Positions 35,611 to 48,759 of a stretch of 64,000 bases of DNA are shown here, in pieces. Source of the stretch: Torreya grandis (taxonomy: Eukaryota > Streptophyta > Pinopsida > Cupressales > Taxaceae); assembly GCA_037957365.1 (NCBI GenBank), contig JARHVA010005491.1, positions 376,001-440,000 of the forward strand, written 5' to 3'. Positions within the stretch are counted from its first letter, which is position 1. The number at the start of each line of letters is the position of its first letter. The notes beneath the pieces were generated by a model, which saw only the letters and a program-made list of their open reading frames with translations, was not told the DNA's origin and did no database searches. Made by a program: the position numbers and the translations under genes.

Positions 35611-35622
35611 CCTATTACTTCA

Positions 35623-37300
35623 ACATCATCCTTTGCATCCAAGAACATAAAATCATAATCACAAGGCTCATGCTAGTAGGTGATGCCTAGGCATGAGATA
35701 TGACTTTGGATAAGGCCATGAGGATACCAATCCATGTAGGGAAAAGATGTAAATGAGTAGAAATATTTAGTTTTTATAACTAATTCAAAATTATTTTTGT
35801 TAGTGTATCACATTTGACCAATCATAAGGGAAGACCCATGGAAGAAAACCTTGTGTTTACTGTTCATGTCTTCATCTATAGTCTACCATAGCTGATAAGT
35901 TATTTCCTACTTTCAGGATTTTTTTGGGAAAATTTTGGGGAGACATAAAGTTGCAAACTTGTGTCCCACTACCATGATTACAATATATTATGTGTATATT
36001 TTGGGTATAGCTAGAGTGTCTTTTAGATGCTTTCTAATAGACATTATTAATTATTTAAATTATATTCCTCATGTATGAGTAGATGTGGAGTAATGAGTAA
36101 AATTCACTTGTCTAATTACTAATTAAATATATACATATGGGATACATAGTGATTCATTATGAATGTAAATGGTGGTCATAACTATATTTAATAGATGTGT
36201 CATCATGTAAAAGTGACCACCCTCATGTCTTTTACCCTTTATAAACATATGTTTTGATATCTTTACACTAATTATATATCCAAGGGAGAAAGTGATATCT
36301 ATGATTATAAATATGTTCAAAAATAAAACCTATTCTAAGTGGAGGAAGTGAATGTTTTGTAAAACATACAATCTATTTAGCTAGGCCATCTCAATGCAGA
36401 TTCCCATCATAAAATTGGTTATCGTCATGGGTTACTTGGACTTGAAGGTGACCACCTATCCCAGAGAAATCCATTTCCTTAATGTATTTTATATTTTTCT
36501 TGTTTTATTCAAATATTTGAATTTGTGTCTATCAAATGTGGCATCTATAATACATAATAATAAGTATCTTAAGAAATCATCCCAATAGATGCATGTTACA
36601 ACTATCTTCTAGTTCATGTGGTGTATAAATTTACTAATCACCTTCCCTATAAATAACAACTCCTAAATCAGGTTGATGCACAAAATCACATTGATCTTGG
36701 TGGCTATAAAGTGTATTTATTAGTACTTTAGTGGTTTTAAGTCCTCTACCAATTGTTTCCTTTTGGCCATTAGATTTTCCTCATGTGAGTGGGTGTCTAC
36801 ATTCTCCATTACATCCCATAGATCTATGTAATTTTCAAATTCATCATTAAACATTATTGAGTCAAAGATAGTTTTATGTATTTTATGGATTCCTTAATAG
36901 AGAGCTTTAGCAATGGAAATAATATTTTAACACCTTAGGCAATAAACCCATTATTTATCTATTTGCTCACATAACTCTCATATTTAATTATATTATTTGC
37001 TCTCTTACTAGTAGTAGTTTACAACTAAACGTAGATAGTTAGGGATTACAATTATCTTTAGAGTGAAAATTTGATTGATATTTTTAATAATAAATAGGCA
37101 CAATGTCTCTTATGAATTCAATAATATAGATTTTGAGTATAAGAATTTAATTCTAGTTCATGAACCATTAATGCCCAATGTCTCCAAGCATGTTTTACTT
37201 GTTTAGTTTAAACTTTTCCTCTTACTTTATTGGGTATTCCAAGTATAATTTATATAAATTCATATAAACTCCACTCTATAACCTTGGACATGTGTTATCA
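35623..37300. other. 3' internal region of the large gypsy element, no clear domain
   Basis: Lies between LTR C copy 1 and the plus-strand LTR-like stretch. Minus frames at about 35970-35640 look coding-like (NSKHKVFFHGSSLMIG, DYDFMFLDAKDDVEVIGKE). They run into the repeat C reading frame without a break, which slightly weakens the exact placement of the LTR boundary at 35622. The rest (36.0-37.3 kb) shows no motif. Confidence 0.35.
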
Positions 37301-38011
37301 TGTCATTAATTTTTAGCAGAATTAGGTGTGCCGTGTGGCATGCCTTCAAAAGTTAGGTTTTAGAAATTTTGTTGATATTAGGCTAAAAAATTCTTGTGAT
37401 GCCTCAAATATGGGAAATGCAAAGACAAAGTTTAAAAAAATAAAATTTTCAAACAAAAAATATGAACACACCTCACAAAAAAAAGTTTAGAAGAAAATTT
37501 CAAAAGACCAAATCCTACGAATTAATATTCCAAAGACATGTAAGTCATACTTTATAAAAAATTTAAAATTATAAGATATGCAAAGGAAAAATCTCATGGA
37601 TAAAAGTTTTGAAGTGTAAAATATGTGAAGGCAAAAATATGTACAAGTGAAAACTTGTGAAGAATTGGAATTTTAGTGATGTCAAAGGTCACTAAAAATA
37701 AATGTTACAATGAAAAGAAGATTTAAAAATAAGACTTATGATAAACACGAATTTTGATTAAAAACTCTAATGATTGAATCTTGTGAATAGATGTTTTGAT
37801 AAAAAAAATTATGAAGCACAAATTTTGGGAATAAAATCTTGTGAATAGAGTTCTATAAGACAAAGTTTTTGAATAAAAGTTTTGAAGACAAAGTTTATAA
37901 ACATCAAATGCTCTAAAGTACCAAAATATGTGAAATGCACAACTTGTGAACTAAAAAATATGCTAAGTACAAAACATAGGATTCCCAATTTTTGTATTTC
38001 ATGTAGATGTG

Positions 38012-38067
<56 letters not shown>

Positions 38068-38330
38068 AACTCATAAATATCTGTAATACATTAGTCTGAA
38101 TAAATCTTATAGTGAAAACTAGGATAATGAGGGAATGCAAATTTTATCTATACATGATCAACACATAATGAAAATCATCTATGTGAAATATAAGAACTTT
38201 TTAAGGTTTTGAGCTTAGATAGGTATACATACAAATGTCAATGAAAAAATATTTTCAAATTATACCTAGGATTTTCATACTACATTGGGTCCCTATTCAA
38301 AAAAATAACGGGGTGTGTTGAGTACACAAA
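37301..38330 (+). mobile_element. Putative plus-strand LTR end, AT-rich, with degenerate internal repeats
   Basis: Called from the primer-binding-like site directly to its right. It contains many variants of aaagttttgaagacaaag and aatcttgtgaatag (37480-37900) and a (TA)n tract. Before the primer site it reads aacggggtgtgttgagtacac. The left boundary is guessed. No second LTR is visible, so this is a fragment inserted in the 3' region of the large minus-strand gypsy element. Confidence 0.4.
38013..38063. repeat. (TA)n microsatellite
   Basis: About 51 bases of uninterrupted TA, directly visible. It generates Tyr/Ile repeat frames on both strands that are not genes. Confidence 0.95.
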
Positions 38331-38348
38331 ATGGTGACTCATAGGGGG
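38331..38348 (+). other. Primer-binding-site-like motif, tRNA-Arg (Ogre/Tat) type
   Basis: The plus strand reads TGGTGACTCATAGGGGGA. The Ogre/Tat primer site, complementary to tRNA-Arg, is TGGCGACTCCGCTGGGGA. Fourteen of 18 positions agree, and one difference is a CG to TG change expected from methylation decay. The preceding gagtacacaaaa resembles the LTR end of such elements. Recognition is from memory of the family. Confidence 0.55.
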
Positions 38349-39369
38349 ATCACTCTTGAGTATTCAAAAAATTGGAATTTTTGGTTAGAAATTAGAAATC
38401 AACATGATTCATACCATAATATAATAATTAATAAGAAACATGAAATAAAATCCCAATACTTCATGAATCATACTAGTTTTTCCCATACCTTAGATCTATG
38501 TGTGATAAAGTGATATTATTTTACCCTTGCCTTGAGGGTTTTAACAATAACTTAGAATAAACTATAGGTTTCATTCTAGTTTTCTTGAATCATATTAAAA
38601 CTAGGGAAGCTCGATCATTGCTCTACTACCAACTGGGCTTCCATAGCCCTGATAGAGATACCTTTGATCCCTCCTCCTTCCCTTTCCTCATATATTTTCA
38701 TGATGCATGATACATTGATATCATTTCATCGTGTGATTATTTTATCACCTTTAAAATATTAATAGAAGAAGGAAGGAACCATTGTGAGTTACTATTTATG
38801 AAAACTTGATTTTTTAGAATATCTCTATCAGCTATATCCACATCAATGGTTATTATCTTAAGTATTAATGTGAGAAGTGTATTTTCATCAAAGGAAATGA
38901 GAAAAAATTCTATATTTGTATCGAGTAATGAGATTAAATTTTACATATTTGATCAAAATGTTTAATTATGATATAACCATCATTAATTTTTTTATTGCAT
39001 TCCTAAATTCTAAAAATCTCACATACAAAGGTGTAAAACCTCCAAAAAACCATTTTATGTGTTCTATTTTATGTTCATCCCATACTTGTTCTTTTTTTGG
39101 GACCTTCCTCATGGATTTGGCATATTAATTCAATCTTGTATGAGAGTCCAGTGAATTATATATTAGCCGGTCATACTAGGATAATTCAATACAATTGTCA
39201 AAAATAAAGACAATTGTTATATAAAATAGGGAACTAAACTAAGGGTAAGAAAAATTCATAAAATAGGAAAGGCTAATCTATATAAAATAAAACTAATCTA
39301 AATAAATCAAATGGTAGAAAATAATGAACCTAGTTAAAAAGATAGTGAATATAGCCTACTCCTACATCT
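38349..39369 (+). other. Possible leader of the plus-strand element; no domain
   Basis: Follows the primer-binding-like site. No Gag motif is readable. The short open frame 38916-39128 lacks recognisable features. It ends where the minus-strand integrase C-terminus begins. Confidence 0.35.
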
Positions 39370-40625
39370 ACCTTATCACTTCTTATTACTTAAAGACATC
39401 TCCAAATGATATATCCATGAAGTAGTGCTTCAAAAACTAAACTTTAATTGTATGTCTTAGTTCATTACCTTGGAGGTCCCTTAAATGGAAATAATTATTA
39501 CCCAAAATCTCTGATATCTGGTAAGGTCATATCCATAATGGGGTAAACTTGTCATGTTGTCCTTTATTTTCATGGGATTTATCCCATATAAGCACTAGAT
39601 CAGATATTATAAATGCTTTAATTTTTTCTCTTATATCAAACCACCTTTTGACCAAGTCCTAATATTTATTAAAAATAACCAAAGCTTACTTCCTTGAATC
39701 CTCGATATCTATTATATTCATTAATTAGGACTCCACTTTCTCACTTGGTTCCATATACTCTTTCATGAATTGATATGTTGGTATCTTGAAAATAATTAGG
39801 AATACCATATATCATCCATATATTAATAGCTAAGTTAAAGTTTTTAAGGCATGCTTATACCTTGTTTGATCCTCCTATAGTGCATATTTTAGTAGATGAT
39901 GCCACTCTCTAGTTATATTTGTAGCTAACATTTTGATGGCATCAATCAGGTTCTTATTTGTCAATTTTGCCATTCTATTTCCTTGTAGGTAATGATTATA
40001 ATATTACCTAATGGTGATTTGGTTATCATGGCCCCATTCAATAAACTTAGCTGATTAGAATACTTTCCCATTATCACATACTTAGGAAAAGTGGGTACCA
40101 AACCTAGTTTCTTCTTCAAGAAAAATAATTACATCCTATGATCTAGAATGTTTTGTATCCATTTATTTAGTCCATATGGTATATTAAAGTGTGGATTTGA
40201 GCACAAATTTGTACATGATTGAAGACTTCAAGTTGATGACAATGATGAAATCTAAACCCCACTAAGTAAATGGCCTTCCCTTAATAATAAGCTATAATTT
40301 CATTATTATGTGTACTTATATCTTTGTAAATACTTGGCATTCATGGCATGCTCTTACATATGTTTGTCTTTAAATATTATTGGTCAATAGTATTCCATTC
40401 TAAAAATCTTATGTGATGTGGTGTTTTCCAATAGATGACCACTGCCTTTCTTCTAGTAAAGGTTCTCTAGGATATATAGATCTTATTTTCATGATATGCA
40501 TCTTAAGTAGAGGTCTTCAAAATTTATTCTATAGAGAATCCCATTTTTTATCATGTATTGAGAAGATTTCATATTCAAGGCTCTCTTTTGTTATCTATTG
40601 AGTTCTACGGGATAAGTACTAGTGA
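39370..40625 (-). pseudogene. Ty3/gypsy integrase of the large element, decayed
   Basis: The minus strand from about 40610 reads STYPVELNR, KRALNMKSSQYMIKNGILYR and NFEDLYLRCI, then SHKIF and a YYWP block. This is the zinc-binding lead-in of plant gypsy integrases (KRALRxKSxxYxxxxGxLYRxxFDGxLLRCx). Next come GKAIYLVGFRFHH (KxPFxxWGLDFIG) and CDNGKVF with the second catalytic Asp. HYLQGNRMAKLTNKNLI follows, where the catalytic Glu position reads Lys (canonical GNGxAESTNKNL). The C-terminal part gives WHHLLKYAL, SRKQALVIFNKY, LVLIWDKSHENKGQHDKFTP and EILGNNYFHLRDLQG. It continues the same family as the RNase H at 48.2-48.7 kb, from which a 7.5-kb insertion separates it. Confidence 0.9.
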
Positions 40626-42340
40626 GTAAATATTAAATGATATCAACATACTATAGGACAAAATTGGTGACCATTGGTGAGTAACATTTGAAACTTTGGT
40701 CATCATGATATTAACTTTATTGGTAGCCTTTTGAGAGGTTTTGTCCTAGTCTTGAGTTTAAGCTTTTTCATAATATGTTCTGTCAAGTGTTTTGGTCATT
40801 CCAAGGTCTCTTTCAAGGTCTAAGAGAGTGAGTTAGAAGCTTAGTCTTGCCATCAATCTCCTTCATGAAAGTCATGCTCAAGTGTTTGGAGAAATTAAGG
40901 TATCTTAGTAGAGTTTAAGGTTACTTTTCAAAGGTTAAGGGCATATTAATACATGGTGAGAGTATTGGTGTGTTGACTTTATAAGGTGACATGATGTCCT
41001 ATGGTGAAGGTGATATCTAGAGAAAATGTGGTAAGATGTAAACATTACTATTTTAAACATTTAACAAGGATTAAGGAAATTTTTAAAAAGTTAAAGTTCA
41101 TTAGTTTTAATGTTAAAAGTGGATTCATTTAGGGGGATATTAATTATGAGGAATAAATACCATATGTGGGAGTAAAAATATGTTATTTATAGCATTTGAC
41201 ACTTGTAAATTCATGATTTAGTTCAAGTTATCCATCCACTTGGTAAAAGTGTCTTAGTAGTTCATTTATAATGTATGATCTCTTTCGAAACCTTCTTGTT
41301 TGGTTATTTTAATGTCTAAGCATAAAATTATCATGTTAAAAGGAGGGTAATGATAATCTTTGAATATTATAAAATTTTAATAGGCTAGAAAAGACTCCAT
41401 TGTCACCTTGTATATAGTTAATGTGAAATATCCTTTCAAATGATCAAGTTTTATTGAAAAGGGGATCCTTTTGATAAGGTCATGCAAGTTTTATATGGTG
41501 AGAAAGAGTAATTAGTGATCAAGTAAAGTGTGTTTCATAGTGTTATATACTTAGAATAGCTTTTTTTATTTCTATGAAAGTCTCAAATCATGATAAAATG
41601 TGAGTTACATGCCCAAACAACCCTCAAACCTCTTCAAAGCTTCCATAAGGTAACTAGGCAGTCTAAAAAGGATAGATGGTTTATATTGGTGCATGATGGA
41701 GAGATAATTTTTAGGAAAAATGTCTTAGGAAAATGAGTGAGCATATATACCCTCCCTAAATGTGTAAAATTTTTATACTTAGGAGGGCACAGTTCTATGA
41801 ACAATCACTAAGAGCTATACTACCCCTAAAACCTCTTCAAAACCCTATAGTTTGATTTAATATTATCAATAGTATCTTGTAAATCATTTAAGGAATGATA
41901 AAAAGTAAATATCACCCTCAACTATCCTAAAAATTCTTCTTACATCATGCTCAAGAATGCATTCCATGCATGCACATGCCAAATGTGAACTTATAGTCTT
42001 CAAGGGATAACAACATAGTTGTATGAGCAAAAACCATTGAGGTTTTGAGATAGTATAGGAGAGATATGAATTTAAGTAATTTAGGGTAGGTACATGAGAT
42101 TATAAAATAATATTCATAAATAGATAATCCTCTAGAATCATTCTTAAAGTGAAAATTATAGGTCATAGACCTAGAATCTATGATCTAGTGTTTACAATCA
42201 AATTCAAGTGTTTGATGACATTTTGAGATGTTTTGAGAAGTATTTAGACATTTAAAATAGGTATGGAAGGTGTAAAATATGAATAATATGATAATATAGA
42301 TAATTATTATTCCATAAATGGTCAAAATGGGGGTAGATGG

Positions 42341-42375
42341 AGACCTACAAGTTTACAAACCTGTAGGTCCTCATT
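42341..42375. repeat. Short inverted repeat
   Basis: gacctaca and tgtaggtc form 8-bp perfect arms around a 12-base loop, with partial pairing beyond. Minor feature. Confidence 0.6.
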
Positions 42376-45265
42376 CTTGATCAAAAAGACCAAAATTTTG
42401 CAAAAAATGAGTTGTTTTGAGCTTTGTAAGGAAATACTTACCTCATTAAAGCATGAAATGGGTCATATATACTTGATACACTCACCTAGAGTGACAAATT
42501 ATTTCAACCAAGGTAATATGTGCATAAAGATAGCTAAGAGAAAGCGTAGACATGCATACCAAAAACCTCCAAGTCTACCTCTAAGAATATGAAAATAGCA
42601 TGTGATTATTATATTAAAATTAGAGTTTAGATAGTTAAGAGAGATTTAAGAGTCCAAGAAGAGGATTTAAATTTTTTTATAACCTTGGTATGAATAATAA
42701 AACCTCTAAACAAGGCTGTTAGGGTTAAGGTGTTTAAATTGCCAATAAACACTCATGATGGGCAAATCAGGTTTTAGATTTATTTGGAGATATACTAATT
42801 TTTGAAAAACACTAGGATAAATGATATAAGTTTTTTCACACCCATTTTATATTATTAAAATCAATAACATACATTTTCAATACTTTAGGCCTAAAATGCA
42901 CTCTCTCGACCTACACACAGTCTTACAGTGCCTGAGAGACTACTTTTGAAGCTTATAACTCCATTATGAAAATTCATGGGAAGGAATGGATTTTTGAGGT
43001 GTTTAAGAGCTTAAAACACTAAAAATTTATGACATTGATTATTTCAAAAGGTCTTGTTTGGTCTGACAAATTAGTAAGATGGAAGGGAAGTCAAAACCCT
43101 CATGTTACATTGACATAAGCTTGAAAAGGTCTAAAACATTGCATATAAATTCCATGAAAAATTACATGGGACCAAAATATAATAGGTATAATATAATACC
43201 CTTATGACCTCGAATTTTTTTTAATCATTATGTTAATTGAGGGGCTGGTCTTTATGAATGATCATTAAGGAGATGGAATTCTTACAAGCTACCAAGAGAC
43301 TAAAAATGACCTGATGACTATGTAAGTGATTTTAAGTGCCTCTAATGGATTAAATTAATCCTATAAAGATATTATTTATAATTTTACCCCTCCTTATTAC
43401 CTTTTATCTCACTCACTTAGAATATATTAAGAATAAAATGTATAGAACATGGCCTAGAAAGTTAGTTGCAGATCTATTTTCTAGAGTTTGAGTGTGTATG
43501 GGTATCCAAGCCAATTGGTAATTTTTTGTATGCCTCGATATAAGCCAAATTAATCTCCATAATTTATTATAATATGATTTTATTATGGTATGATAGGTTT
43601 ATATCCAATAAAATTGGGCATATGAATATTTTCTACATAGTTGCAAGACATGAAAACCTAAGTACAAGAGATCCAATTTGAATAGAGAAAACATATTCAA
43701 GGTGATTATGAGAAATGAAAAATTTTAAATACCTTTATAATCACCTCATACTATCTTTAAAATGATCCTAAATTTTGGAATAGGTTATTATAATGATTTA
43801 ATGCAATATTGACATGTCTAATGCACCAACAAATTGAGTATGATTCTTCAAGGTTTATCATTAAAGATCCTTGAAGGAGATATGTAGTAGTAAATATCAA
43901 GGGTTTTAAGACACCTAAGAAGGAGTGATTACCAATTAAATATTAGTATTAAATTATCCCAAATATGTGAAATGTGTCAATAATTTATAGCATTATTTTG
44001 AATAGTCCTCAAGCATGCATATGATGTCAAGGGTCACTTAATACGCATTCAACTGCAAGAGTGGATTATGAATTCCTAAACAAAGTAATGGGGAAATTTC
44101 AAGAGCTCAAAGATGATTCATCAACGTAATTAAGAATATCCAATTCCATATTTGAGAAGGATGTCATCACACCAAGTAAAATTTGTTAAGAAGAAGCTAT
44201 TGGATTGTCCTTTAATAGTTTTTCTTATTTATAACATGTTTAATGAGTGCTTGTAGTCATCATGACTATCTCAAAGTCCCTCTCTCCTAATCCTTTTTTT
44301 CCATGTAATTAATTATTTGGTTTAAAATGGATCCTCAACCTAAGTATGGTTAATCCCTACTCAAATAACAGTTTTACTATCCTTTGAAATGAATACAAGT
44401 TGATTTCCAACCTTCTTAATATTGTAACTCAGGTATATTCATGGTGGTTTATTAATGTTAGTAGTAGTAGCATATCTCTCTTACATTTTTATATCTCATT
44501 ACCTAATTTAAAGTTTCTATTAGTCTTATTAGGTCATATGGATTTTTTTACATGGTCTTGCATTGGCCAAGTGTGGAGATTGCTTTATTAGTGTCTCATA
44601 TGAGACCTCTTGATCATCCCCTCTTAGTTATTGTCTTGGTTTTCACATTCATATTGAAATATTGATGATTATAGGCTTATATAGATTTATTAATATATAT
44701 TTTATTATTTTTTCATGTCTTTAGTGTAGTATATGAAAGTGTAGGGTATTGATTTTGGTGCATCACATAATTATTTTTTCTAATTTATCTCTCTCCCTTT
44801 TCTTAGAAAGTAATATGCTTAGTTTTAGTTTCAAGATGAAAAATCAATGTAGCTAGGACTATCTATAAATTATCCTCATTTATTAGGCCACCCATATCAT
44901 ATAGGTGTCTCCATGTTATCTCTTAAGTGAGTTTTGAGAATTTTATTATTATTTTGGTTTGGCATTGAAGTTGTCTTTGATGTCAAAGGTTCTTAAGAAA
45001 GGTGTTCATGAGGTCATTGAAGAATGTTATGATTTGATAACATAATTGAGAGGTATGAAATTTTATAAGGATTATATAAGGCATATGATCAAGGTGTATA
45101 AGCATCAATAATTGTTTCAAGGTCAGTTGTTATGTTTCAAGTGTTTGAGAAGCCTAGTCATGGTACTAGTCATAGCATGAAGGAACCTTATGAGAAGGAT
45201 TGAGGTTGATGGCTTGGTAAAATGAGTGAACATAGGCATGAATGGATTTTTAAGGTTTCTTGATA

Positions 45266-45680
<415 letters not shown>

Positions 45681-47619
45681 CCTAACCTAATGAGGTGTCA
45701 TGAGGTGTTGAAAAGGAATATAATTTATATATAGTAGTATTTGATCATGATAGGATATTTTATGGCATGTAAATGAAATGTAGACATCTTGGATAGTGGT
45801 TAGAAGGCCAGTTTTAAGGCCTATTGTGGTCTGCAAGTCAAGGTCTAAACAAGCAATGAGAGATAGCATGGCCTAATGGGGTATGAGGTTATATTTATAA
45901 GTAAAATATGGATATGTGAGTATTTTAATAGGTATGAAACTATTTAAATAATTTTCACAAATTTTGAGGTCATGGTTTGCAAGAAAAGTCATGAAAAGTG
46001 GTTTTTAGGTCTCTCAAGTGCATGGAATGAAGGATTGTCAACCTAAGATAGAATTTCAAGTGTTCATTAAAATTTGTAACCTATACATGGGAAATTTATA
46101 TATTACGGAGATATGTGTAAGGGTCCTAGATAATATCTCTAGGAATTAGTTTTGTAAATAAGGGGCATTCCATTATGAATAATTGTTAACACCACAAACA
46201 ATGTTAACCCTCTCTAAAACCCTAACAATGACTTAATGTGAAAGATATTATTAAAAAAAATCATAATGTATTGGTATATATATTTAAGTGATTATATATT
46301 TTGTATTCTAATCTCGTAAGAACCTCCAAGTGTGATTGGTTTATCAGGTGAGTGAGTGGACCTTATAAGAAAGGCATTGTTTCTTAAAGATTTATTATAA
46401 AAGTTAGAGTTGACCAAGTCAAAGTTTATAAATGGATTGAGGACAAAGATTGATAATATTAATTTGATGTCCATGGTGTTTTTTAGTATTTTTATCCCTT
46501 AGGTATGACAAACCTATCATCTAAGACAACATATCACTAATAAGCCTAATGGTAGAAACAATGAGAAACCTAGGCATAAATGAGAAGGTGATTAGGAATG
46601 TGTTATCATGGATTAGGGATGAATACAATTTCATGGATATGTTTAAAAAATTTAATATATATTCATGTTTTATATAATATTTGGATATCATTTTATATTA
46701 TAAAAATTTGCTCTCAAGTTGACTTGTCTAGATTAGTAAAGTTTATGTATAATGAGGTCATGAGATTGGTATGCAAGACCAATATTACCATTAGAGATTA
46801 ATATATTTTTTTTGGAGTATGTTTTGAGGATGTATTAGGATCTTTTAAAATAATTTTAATTCCTTTATTATGTTCTTTTAGGTGTCTTAAGTTCAAATTT
46901 TCATGACTATGTTTCGAGGATAATTGACAATTTTGAGTGGGTTACTTGTAGAGAAGGGTTTGACTAATTTTTCCCTAAGTTGTGAAGTTTAAATAATATG
47001 GTGATGACCTTGAAGAAATTTAAATTATTTATATTATACTTTTTTCCATGGTTTTTTGTAAAAACTATGTTTATACTTTAGTTGTTCAAGACAATTTTTT
47101 CCAGTATACGCAAGCCTAATTGTGAAGAGTATAAATGCTATGATTTAAGTAGTTATTGGACATGAAAATGTTATGAATCTTAGATAATATTTTAATGGGT
47201 ATATTTGAGTGATATATGATCTTTTCATACCATCTTATGACTTTTAAATTTTTCCAAGGATTTAATAAGGTAACGTGTGCTAATGAAGGCATAATTAAAT
47301 TAGGTCTCCTTAAAGCCTAAAAGGGGTTTTGGTCCTCTATGCTATGACCAATAAATTTTAATGTTTGATTCATATTTGTGTAATTTATTAAGGATTATTT
47401 TATTGAAAATATAAGTGGTAAAGTGTGTATGTATGACCAAAATGTGTATGAGCAAGATCGAAATATAAGATCAAGCCTAATAGGCCTAATTGGCTTGTTA
47501 GAATGTGAGTGAGTTGAAGCGAATGATATATAACTTTGAAGAGATGAATGATGTATTTTAGAACATCATAAGGGTTTAGATAAACTATCATGATTATTTT
47601 TAAGGGTTAATATGTATAA

Positions 47620-48160
47620 AAATCAAGGTCAGATGACCTAATCAAGTCAAGAAGATGGTTATTTAAGCAAAGAGGCCTAAAAGGTAGTTTGAGAGGGGTA
47701 AGAGTGTGAAAATCTGAAGAGATGGTCATCATCAGTTAGTTGAGTAACAAGGTGATATAAAGCTTAAAAAATCAATTATGTGTCTAATTTTATTTTGAGT
47801 CATCTAGGGGGTTGGTGTTTCCTTACAAGTGGGGGCTTATATAAACCTAGTCAAGTGGGTGCTTAGCTAGTTGGGGTTGGTATTCCATGTGAAGTTGGTG
47901 CTTCACTAAATATTGTTTTTTGTCTTATATGAATGTATTCCATTTGAATATATCATTGTTTTTTCTTCCACTTAAGTTTTTCCCACTAAAATAAGTTTTC
48001 TATGTGTTATGTTTTTATCTCATGCTCATATAAATTGTTCTTGATGTGTTGCTAGTTCACTATATTATTTTGATAGTCCATGAATGATAAAGTAAAGTTG
48101 TAAAAGTTTTTAAGACTAATTCCACCCCCACATACTATTAATTGTGATTTAAATAGGTAT
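47620..48160 (+). mobile_element. LTR-like 3' end of the inserted block, plus orientation
   Basis: Contains ggcttatataaacctag (TATA-like, about 47845), repeated aagtgggtgct and aagttggtgct words, a tttttcccac motif near 47975 and ctaattccaccccca near 48120. These are typical of the R/U5 part of plant copia-type LTRs. The position at the end of the inserted block fits a terminal LTR. No matching copy was found at the left end of the block. Confidence 0.45.
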
Positions 48161-48179
48161 TATTCTTGATAACCCTCTT

Positions 48180-48745
48180 CAAGGGTGAAATTTAGTGTGA
48201 TAACACATACCAATCTCCTCTGGATAGATGGGTATCACATACGTCCTCAATGTTGATGCATGGGTTAGGTTCAGTCATAAGCTAAATTATGCATTTTTGT
48301 CTAAAAATTTTGGTAGGATTGGTTTATATATCAAAATATTATAATTTTACCATCCATTTACCTTTTCTCTCTCCCAATTTAATTTATACTAAAGTGAGCT
48401 TGACATTAGGGTCTGACACAATGGTGATAGTCATATTTCTTAAGATTTAACTCTTGGATTTATTTATCACTTTGATAAGATTAAATATATTCTTATCTAT
48501 CATGTATTACTTGAGATTTAATTCTTTTAAATTCATTATCTTAAATATAATAGGATGGTCACTTTCATCCTTCTTTTGGGTAAGCACAAAAATAATTGTG
48601 TACTCTAAAGCAAACAAATATAAGGAAAAGTCCTTATTGAAGTCTAGGCTTAATAACAATGGAGCTTGATATATGGCATCCTTGATGTCTTGGTAAGACT
48701 TTTAGGTCTTCATTTCACATTATAATTTTGAATCTTGATTTATCA
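48180..48745 (-). pseudogene. Ty3/gypsy RNase H, decayed
   Basis: The minus strand from about 48700 reads DIKDAIYQAPLLLSLDFNKD, then FSLYLFALEYTI, IFVLTQKKDESDHPIIFKI, NLKELNLK and IDKNIFNLIKVI. It continues with TITIVSDPNVKLTL, KLGERKGKWMVKL and LMTEPNPCINIED. This is the complete order of the plant gypsy RNase H (IKxAIxxAPVLxxPDFxKDFxLYTFA, LTQK, HPIAF, EKQAYALVKA, LGERRxxWM). The first catalytic Asp (FASD in the family) reads ALEY here, so it is Glu. The reading breaks off near 48.17 kb at the inserted block. Confidence 0.9.
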
Positions 48746-48759
48746 TTGCATTTATAGGT

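Larger units (their letters stand above)
32098..35622 (-). mobile_element. Long LTR (repeat C, copy 1): 3' LTR of the large gypsy element
   Basis: About 3.5 kb collinear, by eye, with 53464-56946 in the same orientation. Both copies start tgatgtagtttt on the plus strand and end near cctatta....ca. On the minus strand this gives TG...CA ends. The two copies bracket minus-strand Gag, protease, RT, RNase H and integrase, with integrase nearest this copy, so it is the 3' LTR. A TATAAATAAGGGGG promoter-like motif at 32587-32574 (minus) leaves roughly 475 bases for R and U5 and about 3 kb for U3. A (CA)10 tract sits at 32471-32490. U3 holds a coding-like stretch (34972-34661). The copies differ at roughly a quarter of positions in the first 130 bases that I compared. 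Confidence 0.7.

Noticed and set aside
40670..40690. ttggtgaccattggtgag as a primer-binding site at the left edge of the inserted block
   Set aside because: Only a loose match, and there is no room for an LTR between it and the integrase on its left.
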